A stretch of 64,000 bases of DNA from Thiobacillus sp. 0-1251 (GCA_001899305.1 MKWL01000015.1:124001-188000), one strand, 5' to 3'; counted from the stretch's first letter, positions 1 through 11,528 are shown. Program-made: numbers and translations. The notes: a model not told the origin generated them from the sequence alone.

Positions 1-2
1 AG

Positions 3-2144
3 GTCGCGCTCGATACCCCGCTGCACCGGCTGTTCGACTATCGCCTGCCGGAGCAGCTGGGTCCGGTGCAGCCGGGTAGCCTGGTCGAAGTCCCGTTCGG
101 CCGAACGCTACAAATCGGCGTCGCCCTGGAACGGCAGAGCGATAGCGCCATCGTGGCGGACAAGCTGCGCGACGTCATCCGCGTGCTGGACGATCGCCCC
201 GCGCTGTCGCCCGACATCCTCCGCCTGGCACAGTTTTGCGCCGACTATTACCACTATCCGCTGGGTGCGATCCTGCTCGCCACGCTACCGCCACGCCTGC
301 GCAATGCTGCGCCATTTGCCGCGGACACGCCCTGGCTGGTCGTGACCGAGGCAGGGCGGACGACCGAACCCCCCGCTCGTGCCCGTGCACAACGCGCCCT
401 GCTCGACGTCTTGCGCGCGGCGCCGCAGGCGCGTGCGACATTGCGTGAACAGAAACAAGGCCGCCACGCCGCAGCGCTGGTTGCGGCCGGCTGGGCGGAA
501 TGGTCGCGATTGCCGCCCGCTGCCGGCCATGCGCCACCGACCCAGGCGGCCCCTGCAGCGACCGTCGAGCAACAGGCTGCGCTCGACCGCCTGCTACCCG
601 TGCTGAGGCCATTCGGCGTCCACCTCATACACGGCGTCACCGGCAGCGGCAAGACCGAGCTGTATCTGCGCCTGATCGATGTGGTGTTGGCAACAGGCCG
701 GCAGGTGCTGGTGCTGATCCCCGAAATCGCCCTCACTCCGCAACTGGAACAACATTTCCGCCGTCGTTTTCCCGGGCGGCGCATCGCCACCCTGCACAGC
801 GGCTTGAGCGAAACCGCGCGCGCGGAAAACTGGCTCGCCGCACCCGACTGCGACGTCCTGCTCGGCACCCGACTGTCCGTGTTCACGCCGCTTCCCCGGC
901 TGGGATTGATCGTCGTCGACGAAGAGCACGACGCCTCGTTCAAGCAGCAGGACGGCCTGCGCTATTCGGCACGCGACGTCGCCATCGCCCGTGGGAAGCA
1001 GGCCGATATTCCTGTGATACTCGGCTCGGCCACGCCTTCGCTGGAAAGCTATGCGCAGGCCCTGAATGGCCGCTACCAGCTGATCGACCTGAAACAGCGC
1101 GCGATCAGCCAGGCGCAACTGCCGGACATCGAGCTCGTCGACCTGAAGCACATTCCGGTCGACAACGGCCTGACACGGCCCGCGCTACAGGCGCTGACTG
1201 ACACCCTGGCGCGCGGCGAGCAGAGCCTGGTCTTTCTCAACCGGCGCGGCTATGCCCCGGCGCTGTACTGCCCGAGCTGCGCGTGGGTGTCGCCCTGCCC
1301 GCGCTGCTCGGCGCGGCTGGTGCTGCACCGCACCTCGCACCGGCTGAAGTGCCATCACTGCGGATTCGAGACGCGCATCCCGCCCGAGTGCCCGAGTTGC
1401 GGCAACCCCGACCTCAAAGCCCTCGGCCAGGGGACGCAGCGACTGGAGGAAACGCTGGCCGCCTTCCTGCCTGCCGCACGCATTCGCCGCATCGACCGCG
1501 ACACCATGCGACCGCGCGCCTGGGCCGAGCTCGGCGAAGCGGTGCATGGCGGCGAAGTCGACATCCTGGTTGGCACGCAAATGCTGGCCAAGGGCCACGA
1601 TTTTCCCAACATGACGCTGGCGCTGATCCTCGACACCGACGGCGCCCTCTACAGCCCGGATTTCCGCGCCACCGAGCGCCTGTTCGCCCAACTGATGCAG
1701 GTAGCCGGGCGCGCCGGACGCGCCGACAAACCCGGCCGCGTACTGATCCAGACCGCTTTCCCCGACCACCCCTTGTTCCGCTATCTGCAGCGCCACGACT
1801 ACGCCGGCTATGCCCACACGCTGCTGGCCGAGCGCAAGCAGCTCGATCTGCCACCGTTCACCCGCCAGGTGCTGCTGCGCGCCGAAGCGACGACGATGGA
1901 TGCGGCGCTGGCCTTCCTGCAACACGCTGCGGCGCGGGCCCCGGACACGGCCGGCGTCAGCGTATTCGGCGCCACGCCGGCGCCGATGGCGCGCGTGGCC
2001 AATCTCGAACGTGCACAACTTCTGATCCAGTCGGCGCAGCGTCAGGCCCTGCAAGCCTTCGTTCGCGATTGGCGGCCGCAACTCGACAGCATCAAACCGC
2101 GTATCGCACGCTGGTCGCTTGACGTCGATCCGCTGGTGTTCTAG
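3..2144 (+). CDS. priA: Primosomal protein N' (replication restart helicase PriA), 5'-truncated
   Basis: Superfamily 2 DNA helicase that binds stalled forks and D-loops and reloads the replisome. The frame is open to the window edge: the residues before the first possible internal start (GTG at 66) read ALDTPLHRLFDYRLP, typical of the PriA N-terminal DNA-binding domain, so the true start lies upstream. Visible motifs are Walker A GVTGSGKTE, the DEEH box, and a cysteine-rich zinc-binding insert (CPSC, CPRC, CHHC, CPSC pairs) between the helicase lobes, followed by the QVAGRAGR motif of helicase lobe 2. About 713 residues are present, close to the full family length. The next gene starts 109 bases downstream. 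Identity is secure. Confidence 0.96.
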   Translation, partial: VALDTPLHRLFDYRLPEQLGPVQPGSLVEVPFGRTLQIGVALERQSDSAIVADKLRDVIRVLDDRPALSPDILRLAQFCADYYHYPLGAILLATLPPRLRNAAPFAADTPWLVVTEAGRTTEPPARARAQRALLDVLRAAPQARATLREQKQGRHAAALVAAGWAEWSRLPPAAGHAPPTQAAPAATVEQQAALDRLLPVLRPFGVHLIHGVTGSGKTELYLRLIDVVLATGRQVLVLIPEIALTPQLEQHFRRRFPGRRIATLHSGLSETARAENWLAAPDCDVLLGTRLSVFTPLPRLGLIVVDEEHDASFKQQDGLRYSARDVAIARGKQADIPVILGSATPSLESYAQALNGRYQLIDLKQRAISQAQLPDIELVDLKHIPVDNGLTRPALQALTDTLARGEQSLVFLNRRGYAPALYCPSCAWVSPCPRCSARLVLHRTSHRLKCHHCGFETRIPPECPSCGNPDLKALGQGTQRLEETLAAFLPAARIRRIDRDTMRPRAWAELGEAVHGGEVDILVGTQMLAKGHDFPNMTLALILDTDGALYSPDFRATERLFAQLMQVAGRAGRADKPGRVLIQTAFPDHPLFRYLQRHDYAGYAHTLLAERKQLDLPPFTRQVLLRAEATTMDAALAFLQHAAARAPDTAGVSVFGATPAPMARVANLERAQLLIQSAQRQALQAFVRDWRPQLDSIKPRIARWSLDVDPLVF

Positions 2145-2253
2145 CGGCCCTTCCTATGTCGAAAACCCTCAATTAGACCGGTTTCCGTTCGATAACGTAT
2201 CTTGGGGCGCGGATTTAACACAGCATCGAAGCCCACACGATGGCGGAACACCG

Positions 2254-3543
2254 ATGAGCGAACACTACGACGAGCACTACATCAATAGCGTGACCGCGCT
2301 GGGCGATACCCACGAGGTCGTCACGACCCAGGCAATATTCACCCGCAACGGCATCAAGCTGATCGACCGCGGAGCACGCATCAACTCGGCCATGCGTGAA
2401 AAGCTGGTGAAGCACAAGCTGATTCCGGCCATCGACGAATGCCTCTCCGTCACCGATGGCGTCACCAACGCCAGCCTGCGCGACCGCGCTCGCGAGATCC
2501 TGGATAACGAGCCCCGCTTCCAGTTTTTCCACTCCGCCCTGCCCGGAACCGCGCGATTGCTCAATGCCATCTATGCCATGCCGCTCAACGCGCCGCTCGC
2601 GTTCAAACTCACGGTGGCGCGCGAGCGTCGCCCTGAGATTTTCGAGCACAGTGTGCAGATGACGCTGATCGCGCTCATCCTCGCCATCAAAAGCCGTCTG
2701 CCCGAACGCGATCTCGCAAGCGTCGCCGCGGCGGGCATGCTTCACGATATCGGCGAACTGCATATCGATCCCGCCCTGCTGCGACCCGGCCATCCGCTCG
2801 ATCCCGATGCGATGCGCCATGTCTACGCCCATCCGATGACGGCTTATCTCATCCTGCAAACCTATCCCATGTTCCATCCGGAAATCAGCACAGCCGTATT
2901 CGAGCACCACGAACGGCTGGATGGCAGCGGCTACCCGCGCGGGCTCAAGGGCGAGGAAATCGGCCGCCTAGGCCAGATTCTGATGCTGGCCGAGGCCGTC
3001 AACGCCCTGTTCGAAAAGAGCTGGCACACCCACGGCGCCGCTCGCCTGGCGGTGATGCTGAAAATGAATCGCCGCAAATTCGACCGCGAATTGATCAATC
3101 ATCTCGTCAGGCTGCTCAACAGCGGCGGGCGGGCGGAGCCGGGCGGGCGGGCGGACAACATCTCGTCCGAATCGGTGGCGGCTCAGCTCAACCAGTTGGC
3201 CGAAGTGTTCCGCTTGTGGCACCACGCACACCACACCTGTCCGCCCGAGGTGGCCGAGGAACCGCTGGTGACATTCGTCAACCAGCGCCTGACCGACCTG
3301 GAACGCACCCTGCTGGAGACCGGTTTCCATCCGGACGCGCTGGCCGCCTTCACGACTGGAATCGAGAACGACACGGCCGTGCTGGCCGAAATACAACTCA
3401 TGACCAGCGAATCACACCGGCAGGTCTGCGACATCCTGAAAGAGGTCCGTCGTCGCTGGGCGGCTCTTCGCGACGACAGCGCCGGCCGCGCCGCCGTGGA
3501 GTTCTGGGTCGCACGCGCGCAGACGCTGCTCCAGGCAGGCTGA
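2254..3543 (+). CDS. HD-GYP domain protein, probable cyclic-di-GMP phosphodiesterase
   Basis: Predicted to hydrolyse cyclic di-GMP. The catalytic part shows the HD pair in MLHDIGELHID and then HHERLDGSGYPRGLKGEEI, the signature that separates HD-GYP proteins from other HD hydrolases. The N-terminal 130 residues have no domain I recognise and no membrane segment, so the protein looks cytosolic. I start at ATG 2254 (MSEHYDEHY); the frame is open further back, but that would overlap priA. A G-rich in-frame direct repeat at 3124-3154 encodes GGRAEPGGRAD between the catalytic domain and the C-terminal helical region. It lies alone between priA and argS on the same strand. The inducing signal is unknown. 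Confidence 0.85.
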   Translation: MSEHYDEHYINSVTALGDTHEVVTTQAIFTRNGIKLIDRGARINSAMREKLVKHKLIPAIDECLSVTDGVTNASLRDRAREILDNEPRFQFFHSALPGTARLLNAIYAMPLNAPLAFKLTVARERRPEIFEHSVQMTLIALILAIKSRLPERDLASVAAAGMLHDIGELHIDPALLRPGHPLDPDAMRHVYAHPMTAYLILQTYPMFHPEISTAVFEHHERLDGSGYPRGLKGEEIGRLGQILMLAEAVNALFEKSWHTHGAARLAVMLKMNRRKFDRELINHLVRLLNSGGRAEPGGRADNISSESVAAQLNQLAEVFRLWHHAHHTCPPEVAEEPLVTFVNQRLTDLERTLLETGFHPDALAAFTTGIENDTAVLAEIQLMTSESHRQVCDILKEVRRRWAALRDDSAGRAAVEFWVARAQTLLQAG

Positions 3544-3570
3544 CTCGCCGGCTCACTCGTCGTCTGGCGT

Positions 3571-3599
3571 TTGGCCGCCTCGCACGTGGCGCATATAAT
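3571..3599 (+). promoter_or_regulatory. Predicted sigma-70 promoter for argS
   Basis: The -35 hexamer TTGGCC (3571-3576) and a perfect -10 TATAAT (3594-3599) are separated by 17 bases, about 60 bases before the argS start. It would drive argS, the SPOR gene and dsbA. Confidence 0.6.
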
Positions 3600-3658
3600 C
3601 GCGTGCTACCCATTCTAAACACTGAAGATGCCTGCCAGACCCCATCTTCAATGTAACC

Positions 3659-5332
3659 ATGTCCAACACCCATCCGCTTAAAGACCAGATCGCCCTGCTG
3701 ATCGGCGAAGCCCTCGAAACGGTGGCACCCGACACGCCGGTCAGCCTCGAGATCGAACGCCCGAAGAACCCCGCCCACGGCGACTTTTCCAGCAATGCCG
3801 CGATGCAGTTGGCGCGGCCGCTGAAGAAGAATCCGCGCGAACTGGCGCAGCGGATCCTCACCGAGCTGCCGAAATCGCCCTTGGTCGCCAAAACCGAGAT
3901 CGCCGGCGCCGGCTTCATCAACTTCCACCTCGCGCCGGCCGCCTGGCACGGGATCGTGCCGCAGATCCGTTCGGCCGGCGTGCAATTCGGCTGCGCAGAA
4001 ACCGGCAAGGGACACAAGGTCCTGGTCGAGTTCGTGTCGGCCAATCCGACCGGCCCGCTGCACGTCGGCCACGGCCGTCAGGCCGCGCTCGGCGACGCGA
4101 TCTGCAATCTCTACGCCGCACAGGGCTGGGGCGTCTACCGCGAGTTTTACTACAACGACGCCGGCGTGCAGATCGCGACGCTCGCCAACAGCGTGCAGGC
4201 GCGCGCCAGGGGCCTGAAGCCGGGCGACGCCGCGTGGCCCGAAGCCGCCTACAACGGCGACTACATCGCCGACATCGCGGCTGATTTCCTCGCCAGGAAG
4301 ACCGTGAAGTCGGACGACCGCGAATTCACCGCGTCGGGCGACGTCGACGACCTCGACTCGATCCGCCAGTTCGCCGTCGCCTACCTGCGCCACGAGCAGG
4401 ACCTCGACCTCAAGGCCTTCGCGGTACGCTTCGACAACTACTACCTGGAATCGAGCCTCTACACCGACGGCCGCGTCGAGGCAACGGTGCAGAAGCTCAT
4501 CGACGCCGGCAAGACCTACGAGCAGGACGGCGCGCTGTGGCTGCGCACCACCGACTACGGCGACGACAAGGACCGCGTGATGAAGAAGTCCGACGGCACC
4601 TACACCTACTTCGTGCCGGATGTCGCCTACCACATCGCCAAGTGGGAGCGCGGCTACGACCGGGCCATCAACATCCAGGGTTCCGACCACCACGGCACCA
4701 TCGCGCGCGTGCGGGCCGGTCTGCAAGCAGCGGATGTGGGGATCGCCAAGGGGTATCCGGATTACCTACTGCACACCATGGTGCGCGTGATGCGCGGCGG
4801 CGAGGAGGTGAAGATCTCCAAGCGCGCCGGCAGCTATGTCACGTTGCGCGATCTCATCGAGTGGACCAGCAAGGACGCGGTGCGATTCTTCCTGCTCTCG
4901 CGCAAGCCCGACACCGAATACATCTTCGACGTCGACCTCGCACTCGCCAAGAACAACGACAACCCGGTGTACTACGTACAGTATGCGCACGCACGCATCT
5001 GCCGGGTGTTCGAGGAATGGGGTGGCATGTCCGACGTGCTCGACGGCGCCGACCTTGCGCCGCTGACCGCTCAGCATGAACTGGCCCTTTTGCAGCGTCT
5101 GGCCGAATATCCGGAAACGATCGCCACCGCCGCACGCGAACTGGCGCCGCACCTGCTGGTGCATTACCTGCAGATGCTGGCGGGCGATTTCCATTCCTGG
5201 TACAACGCCGAAAAATTCCTGGTCGACGATGCATCGACGAAACTTGCCCGACTGACTCTGGCTGATGCCACGCGCATTGCAATCGTCAACGGCCTGGCCT
5301 TGCTCGGCGTATCCGCCCCGGAGAAAATGTAG
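3659..5332 (+). CDS. argS: Arginine--tRNA ligase
   Basis: Class I aminoacyl-tRNA synthetase charging tRNA-Arg in the cytosol. The N-terminal Add-1 domain is present (residues about 1-110), then the catalytic Rossmann domain with the HIGH-type motif HVGHGRQ near residue 130 and the KMSKS-type motif KISKRAGSY. The C-terminal DALR anticodon-binding region has [10 protein letters not shown]. The length of 557 aa matches the family. The start ATG 3659 is 60 bases after a good promoter. The stop lies two bases before the SPOR-domain gene, so the two are cotranscribed. Confidence 0.97.
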   Translation: MSNTHPLKDQIALLIGEALETVAPDTPVSLEIERPKNPAHGDFSSNAAMQLARPLKKNPRELAQRILTELPKSPLVAKTEIAGAGFINFHLAPAAWHGIVPQIRSAGVQFGCAETGKGHKVLVEFVSANPTGPLHVGHGRQAALGDAICNLYAAQGWGVYREFYYNDAGVQIATLANSVQARARGLKPGDAAWPEAAYNGDYIADIAADFLARKTVKSDDREFTASGDVDDLDSIRQFAVAYLRHEQDLDLKAFAVRFDNYYLESSLYTDGRVEATVQKLIDAGKTYEQDGALWLRTTDYGDDKDRVMKKSDGTYTYFVPDVAYHIAKWERGYDRAINIQGSDHHGTIARVRAGLQAADVGIAKGYPDYLLHTMVRVMRGGEEVKISKRAGSYVTLRDLIEWTSKDAVRFFLLSRKPDTEYIFDVDLALAKNNDNPVYYVQYAHARICRVFEEWGGMSDVLDGADLAPLTAQHELALLQRLAEYPETIATAARELAPHLLVHYLQMLAGDFHSWYNAEKFLVDDASTKLARLTLADATRIAIVNGLALLGVSAPEKM

Positions 5333-5334
5333 TC

Positions 5335-5874
5335 ATGGCAAAACCCGCTTCCCGCAAGTCCGGCCGCTCAGGCGGCCGCTCCATTTTCACCGGCGTACTG
5401 ATCGGCCTCATCATCGGCGCAATCCTCGCCGTGGGCGTAGCGCTGTGGGCGACCGGCGTCAACCCGTTCAAACTCGGCAAACACGCAAACGCGCCCACCA
5501 AGCCCGTTGCGCCCGCATCCCCCGCACCCGACACCGCACCCAGCTTCGATTTCTACAAGGTGCTGCCGGATAACACGTCGAGCGCATTGCCCGCCACCCC
5601 GGCCCCTGCCGACACCGCACCCCGGCTTTATCTGCAAGCAGGCGCGTTCCAGCGGGCCGACGAAGCCGACAACCTGAAAGCCCAACTGGCCTTGCTGGGT
5701 GTCGAGGCGGTCATACAGACCAGCGAGGTCGCCAACAAGGGCGTGCTGCACCGCGTACGCATCGGCCCGTTCCACACCGCTGACGAAGCAAACCGTACCC
5801 GCAGCCTGCTCGCGCAGAACAATATCCCGGTCACGCTGGTCAAAGAAGTTCCCACTCAACAGGAGACGCCTTGA
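5335..5874 (+). CDS. SPOR-domain membrane protein (FtsN-like)
   Basis: Bitopic inner-membrane protein with a short basic cytoplasmic tail, one membrane segment (about residues 19-42, VLIGLIIGAILAVGVALW), a Pro/Ala-rich periplasmic linker and a C-terminal SPOR domain (from YLQAGAFQRADEAD to the end). SPOR domains bind denuded septal peptidoglycan, so a role in cell division or septal wall is likely. FtsN itself also needs an essential juxtamembrane helix that I cannot identify here. The gene sits two bases after argS and its TGA overlaps the dsbA ATG (TGATG), so the three form a tight operon. Confidence 0.85.
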   Translation: MAKPASRKSGRSGGRSIFTGVLIGLIIGAILAVGVALWATGVNPFKLGKHANAPTKPVAPASPAPDTAPSFDFYKVLPDNTSSALPATPAPADTAPRLYLQAGAFQRADEADNLKAQLALLGVEAVIQTSEVANKGVLHRVRIGPFHTADEANRTRSLLAQNNIPVTLVKEVPTQQETP

Positions 5875-6524
5875 TGTTTGCCCGCACTTTGGCTTTTTTT
5901 GCCGCCGCCGTATTGTCCTTGTCCGCCATTGCCGCGCCCGAAGAGGCATTCGAAGGGCGCGACTACACGCGCGTCAGCGTGCCGCAGCCGGTTGCGACCG
6001 GGAAGAAGATCGAGGTGCTGGAGTTCTTCTGGTATCGCTGCCCGCATTGCAACGCGCTTGAACCCGGTCTCAATGCGTGGCTGAAGAAACTGCCCAAGGA
6101 CGCCCAGGTTCGCCGCGTCCCGGCCGTGTTCCGCGACGACTGGATGCCCGGCGCCAAGATCTATTACACCCTGCAGCAAATGGATCTGTTGAGCCGCCTG
6201 CACGACAAGGTATTCGACGCCTACCACGTGGACAACCTCAACCTCAACGACCCGGCCGTGCTGGGCAGCTGGATCGCGAAGCAGGGCGTGGACCGCAAGA
6301 AATTCGAGAGCATCTACAACTCCTTCTCCACCCAGTCCAAGGCCATGCAAGGCGCACGGCTTGCCACCACCTACGGCGTCATGGGCGTGCCGGCCTTTAT
6401 CATCGACGGCAAATACACCACTTCGGAGTCGATGACCGGCAGCGAACCCCGCCTGTTCGAGGTTCTCGACCAGCTGATCGTCAAGGCACGCGATGAGCGC
6501 GGCGGCAAGAAACCCGCGAAGTAA
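5874..6524 (+). CDS. dsbA: Periplasmic thiol:disulfide interchange protein DsbA
   Basis: Oxidises cysteine pairs of exported proteins in the periplasm and is reoxidised by DsbB. A signal peptide (MFARTLAFFAAAVLSLSAIA) is cleaved around residue 20-21. The thioredoxin-fold active site is C56-P-H-C59, the canonical DsbA CPHC, and the cis-proline loop is GVMGVPAFIIDG. I start at ATG 5874, which overlaps the SPOR-gene stop by one base, rather than the in-frame TTG three bases earlier. The length of 216 aa is usual. No dsbB is in the window. Confidence 0.95.
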   Translation: MFARTLAFFAAAVLSLSAIAAPEEAFEGRDYTRVSVPQPVATGKKIEVLEFFWYRCPHCNALEPGLNAWLKKLPKDAQVRRVPAVFRDDWMPGAKIYYTLQQMDLLSRLHDKVFDAYHVDNLNLNDPAVLGSWIAKQGVDRKKFESIYNSFSTQSKAMQGARLATTYGVMGVPAFIIDGKYTTSESMTGSEPRLFEVLDQLIVKARDERGGKKPAK

Positions 6525-6529
6525 GCCTG

Positions 6530-7339
6530 TTGCCTCCCCCCGCCCCACTCAAGGTAGCGAATAGGCCCTTGCGGGTTTTGAATAAACCCCTCAGGGTCTT
6601 CATCACCGGGGCCAGTTCCGGCCTCGGTGCTGCGTTGGCGCGACACTATGGCGCAGCAGGCGCGCAACTGGGGCTGGCCGGACGCCGCCTGGATGGCTTG
6701 CAGAACACCGCCACCGGGTTGAATGCACACCTCTATCAAGCCGATGTGCGCGACGCGGCAGCCATGCAGCAGGCTGCCACGGCATTTTTGAGCGATGTCG
6801 GCGCACCCGACATCGTCATTGCTGCGGCCGGGATCAGCGTCGGCACACTCACCGAATTCGCCGAAGATGCGCCGGTGTTCCGCGCGGTGATGGACGCCAA
6901 CGTGCTGGGGCTGGTCCACACTTTTCAGCCGTTCATCGGCGCCCTGCAGCCGGGCGGCGTGCTGTGCGGCATTTCCAGCGTGGCCGGGATACGCGGGCTG
7001 CCGGGCGGCAGCGCCTATTCGGCGTCGAAGGCGGCGGCCACGGTCTATCTCGAAGCCCTGCGGCTCGAATTGAAAGCACGGGACATTGCCGTGGTCACGG
7101 TGGCGCCAGGCTATATCGACACGCCCATGACGCGGGTCAATCCCTATGCCATGCCTTTCCGGATGACGGTACAGACTGCTGCCGCCAAAGTAGCTCGCTG
7201 CATCGCCCACCGTCGCCGTTTCACGGTGATTCCCTGGCAGATGGCCTGGGTGGCGCGGATGCTGAAATGGCTTCCCATTCCGGTCTATGATGCAGTTTTC
7301 GAAAAAGCGCCACGCAAGCCGCGCAATCTGCCAACATAA
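6530..7339 (+). CDS. Short-chain dehydrogenase/reductase (SDR family)
   Basis: NAD(P)-dependent oxidoreductase of unknown substrate. The classical SDR pattern is complete: cofactor motif TGASSGLG near the N-terminus, NAG-like position replaced by AAG (VIAAAGIS), catalytic Ser in GISSVAG, and YSASK containing the catalytic Tyr and Lys. The C-terminal region (RFTVIPWQMAWVARMLKWLP) resembles membrane-associated YbbO/DltE-type SDRs. The start is uncertain. The frame begins at TTG 6530, but TTG 6569 or 6578 would give a more usual N-terminus just before RVFITGASSG, and a hairpin (6566-6596) covers both. It follows dsbA by five bases. Confidence 0.85.
   Translation: MPPPAPLKVANRPLRVLNKPLRVFITGASSGLGAALARHYGAAGAQLGLAGRRLDGLQNTATGLNAHLYQADVRDAAAMQQAATAFLSDVGAPDIVIAAAGISVGTLTEFAEDAPVFRAVMDANVLGLVHTFQPFIGALQPGGVLCGISSVAGIRGLPGGSAYSASKAAATVYLEALRLELKARDIAVVTVAPGYIDTPMTRVNPYAMPFRMTVQTAAAKVARCIAHRRRFTVIPWQMAWVARMLKWLPIPVYDAVFEKAPRKPRNLPT
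6566..6596 (+). promoter_or_regulatory. Hairpin over the SDR gene start region
   Basis: Arms 6566-6578 and 6584-6596 pair at 11 of 13 positions around a five-base loop. No T-run follows, so it is not a convincing terminator. It overlaps two alternative TTG starts of the dehydrogenase and could limit translation or mark a processing site. Confidence 0.4.
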
Positions 7340-7370
7340 TGTGCATCGCATAAAACGTATCGGAGAAGCA

Positions 7371-8003
7371 ATGCCTGCCCCCCTGAACATCATCCTCATC
7401 GACGATCATCCGCTCCTGCGCATGGGTGTGGCGGGCTATATCGAGCAGGAACCGGATCTGCGCCTCACCGCGCAACTGGCCAACGCCGCCGAACTGCGTG
7501 CCTGGATCGAAGCTGGCAACCGGGCCGATGCGGCACTGCTCGACCGCTCCCTCCCCGATGCCGACGGCCTCGACCTGGTCTCCGATCTACGCGATCTGGG
7601 CATCAAAGTCATCATGCTGACCATTGCCGACTCCGACGAGGAAATCTCCGAGGCCATCTCTTCCGGTGTCGACGGCTACGTCGTCAAATCCAGCGATCCC
7701 GACCAGGTCCTGGCCGCCATCCGCAGCGTGTGCGACGGTCAAAGCAGCTTTCCCCTCAACATCATGCAGAAGATGGCGCGCGGCGAACTCAACAACAATG
7801 CCTTGTCGGCGCTGACCGCGCGGGAAATGGAAATCGTCGACCACGTGAAAGAAGGGCTTTCCAACAAAGCCATCGCCTACAAGATGACCCTGTCGGAAAA
7901 CACCGTGCGCAACCACCTGCGCAACATCATGGAAAAGCTCGGCCTGCGCAATCGCGTTCAGGTCGCTACCCTGGCGCTGAAGGAAGATCGCAAGCGGCAC
8001 TAG
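7371..8003 (+). CDS. NarL/LuxR-type two-component response regulator
   Basis: DNA-binding response regulator. The receiver domain has the acidic pair D11-D12, the phosphoacceptor D58 (ALLDRSLPDADG), the switch Thr in MLTIAD and the conserved Lys in YVVKSS. The C-terminal LuxR helix-turn-helix is LTAREMEIVDHVKEGLSNKAIAYKM...TVRNHLRNIMEKL. I chose ATG 7371 because a GGAG ribosome site lies seven bases upstream; the frame is open further back inside the dehydrogenase. No sensor kinase gene is adjacent, so its partner is elsewhere. A strong terminator follows. Confidence 0.92.
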   Translation: MPAPLNIILIDDHPLLRMGVAGYIEQEPDLRLTAQLANAAELRAWIEAGNRADAALLDRSLPDADGLDLVSDLRDLGIKVIMLTIADSDEEISEAISSGVDGYVVKSSDPDQVLAAIRSVCDGQSSFPLNIMQKMARGELNNNALSALTAREMEIVDHVKEGLSNKAIAYKMTLSENTVRNHLRNIMEKLGLRNRVQVATLALKEDRKRH

Positions 8004-8036
8004 GCGGCACAACAAGCCATTTTCCACGAATAAAAA

Positions 8037-8063
8037 CGCGGCCGCCGGGGCCGCGCTTTTTTT
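8037..8063 (+). terminator. Bidirectional rho-independent terminator
   Basis: Perfect 7-bp GC stem CGCGGCC/GGCCGCG with loop GCCGG, followed by seven T on the plus strand and preceded by five A, which serve as the T-run on the minus strand. It lies between the convergent response regulator and glmS. Confidence 0.9.
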
Positions 8064-8080
8064 GTGCCTGCCGAACCGAA

Positions 8081-9910
<1,830 letters not shown>

Positions 9911-9930
9911 GTTCAGCGCTCCGCGTTGAA

Positions 9931-10049
9931 TGAGGAGTGAGGGGTGAGGGGTGAGGCGTCGAGCCCCGAACCGCCACCGTTTTGCTTGCTTAGATTTACC
10001 ATGATTTCCAAACCTCCCATTATTTACACCTCACGCCTCACCCCTCACG
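9931..10049. repeat. GTGAGGG-type repeats flanking the glmU-glmS gap
   Basis: At 9937-9957 three tandem heptamers (GTGAGGG, GTGAGGG, GTGAGGC) occur. The inverted copy CCTCACGCCTCACCCCTCACG lies at 10029-10049 and includes the glmU stop codon. The pair could form a long-loop hairpin between glmU and glmS. The same motif recurs at 14106-14167. Confidence 0.7.
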
Positions 10050-11415
10050 ATTTCTTCACCGGCCGTTTCCAGCCATTGACGGTAAGCTGCTTCGCCCGCG
10101 ATAACGTCAACTCGCCGGCTGGAGCATCGCGTGTCAGCGTCGTACCCGCGCCCAGCGTCGCGCCCTGGCCGACAGTGACGGGCGCCACCAGTTGCGTGTC
10201 GGACCCCACGAAAACATCGTCCTCAATGACCGTGCGGTGCTTGTTGGCACCATCGTAATTGCAGGTAATGGTGCCCGCGCCGATGTTGACCCGCTTGCCC
10301 ATGGTGGTATCGCCGACGTAGGACAGGTGGTTGATCTTGGCACCGTCGTCGATCTGGCTGTTCTTGATCTCGACGAAGTTGCCAACGTGGACGTCGCGCG
10401 CCAGAGAGGTGCCCGGGCGAATGCGCGAGAACGGCCCCAGCCGATTGGCCTCGCCAATGACGGCGTCGTCGATCAGAGTGAACGCGTCGATGCGGGTGGC
10501 CGCGGCAATCTTCACGTTCCGCAGCACGCAGTTGGCGCCCACTTGCACGCCGTCGCCCAATTCCACAAAGCCTTCGAATACGCAATTGACGTCGATCACG
10601 ACGTCGCGCCCGCATGCCAGCATGCCGCGCACGTCAAGCCGGGCAGGATCCATCAAGGTAACGCCGGCGTCGAGCAGTCCCTGCGCGATCTCGCCCTGGT
10701 GGATGCGTTCGAGTTCGGCCAACTGGGCCTTGCTGTTGACGCCGAGCACTTCCCATTCATATGCGGGATGGTGGGTTTCCACTGTCAGGCCATCGCGCAC
10801 CGCCAGCGCGATGATGTCGGTAAGGTAGTACTCACCTTGTGCGTTGTCGTTCTTCAGTTCATCAATCCACTGCCTGAGATGACGGGTCGCCACTGCAAGG
10901 ATGCCGGTGTTGACTTCATGGATCGTCCGCTCGTCAGGGGTCGCGTCCTTGTGTTCGACGATGCGTCGTACCCGACCGTCGGCATTCCGCACGATGCGCC
11001 CATAGCCGTCGGGCTGCGCCAGCTTGACCGTAAGGAGCCCCAGTTTGCCTGCCTGGGCCGCGCTCACGAGCGGTCGCAAGGTACGCGTATGCGTCAACGG
11101 CACGTCACCATACAACACCAGTGTCACACTGTCGTCGGACAGTTGCGGCAACGCCTGCTTCACGGCGTGGCCCGTGCCGTGCTGTTCGGCCTGTAGCACA
11201 AACGTCAGTTTGTCGTCAGCCATCGCCTGCGGCACGGCCTCGCCGCCAAAGCCGTAGACAACGCAGGTTTGAGCTGCACCCAACGCATGGGCTGTATCGA
11301 CGACATGGCCCAGCAGGGGTTTGCCCGCCAGCTTGTGCAGCACCTTGGGCTGGTCGGACCGCATCCGGGTGCCCTTGCCCGCCGCGAGTATCAGGATTTC
11401 AAGCTTGGAATGCAT
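10045..11415 (-). CDS. glmU: Bifunctional GlcN-1-P acetyltransferase / GlcNAc-1-P uridyltransferase
   Basis: Catalyses the last two steps to UDP-GlcNAc, so with the neighbouring glmS it supplies cell-wall amino sugar. The N-terminal pyrophosphorylase carries [26 protein letters not shown]. The C-terminal half is a left-handed beta-helix of hexapeptide repeats, with [10 protein letters not shown] and [13 protein letters not shown], the acetyl-CoA/trimer region. The length of 456 aa is as in E. coli. The stop codon is embedded in a GTGAGGG-type repeat. A candidate promoter lies about 55 bases upstream. Confidence 0.97.
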   Translation of the reverse strand: MHSKLEILILAAGKGTRMRSDQPKVLHKLAGKPLLGHVVDTAHALGAAQTCVVYGFGGEAVPQAMADDKLTFVLQAEQHGTGHAVKQALPQLSDDSVTLVLYGDVPLTHTRTLRPLVSAAQAGKLGLLTVKLAQPDGYGRIVRNADGRVRRIVEHKDATPDERTIHEVNTGILAVATRHLRQWIDELKNDNAQGEYYLTDIIALAVRDGLTVETHHPAYEWEVLGVNSKAQLAELERIHQGEIAQGLLDAGVTLMDPARLDVRGMLACGRDVVIDVNCVFEGFVELGDGVQVGANCVLRNVKIAAATRIDAFTLIDDAVIGEANRLGPFSRIRPGTSLARDVHVGNFVEIKNSQIDDGAKINHLSYVGDTTMGKRVNIGAGTITCNYDGANKHRTVIEDDVFVGSDTQLVAPVTVGQGATLGAGTTLTRDAPAGELTLSRAKQLTVNGWKRPVKKS

Positions 11416-11471
11416 TCGGGTCGTCCGGGTGTGTGAATCGCATCAGCAGAATGAGAGCAAATCGCGCGCCA

Positions 11472-11500
11472 AGTATAAAGCCTGGACGGGGCCGCCAAAA
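11472..11500 (-). promoter_or_regulatory. Candidate glmU promoter
   Basis: On the minus strand, -35 TTTTGG (11495-11500) and -10 TATACT (11472-11477) are 17 bases apart, about 57 bases before the glmU ATG. The -35 is weak. It directly abuts the terminator of the upstream gene. Confidence 0.4.
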
Positions 11501-11502
11501 TG

Positions 11503-11528
11503 AAAAGGCAACCCGAAGGTTGCCTTTT
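11503..11528 (-). terminator. Rho-independent terminator of the OmpA-family gene
   Basis: Perfect 11-bp stem AAAAGGCAACC/GGTTGCCTTTT with a four-base loop, 78 bases after the stop at 11607. The outer A/T pairs give a T-run on either strand. Confidence 0.85.

Noticed and set aside
2119-2253. Upstream extension of the HD-GYP gene
   Set aside because: It would overlap the priA 3' end; ATG 2254 gives a sensible N-terminus.
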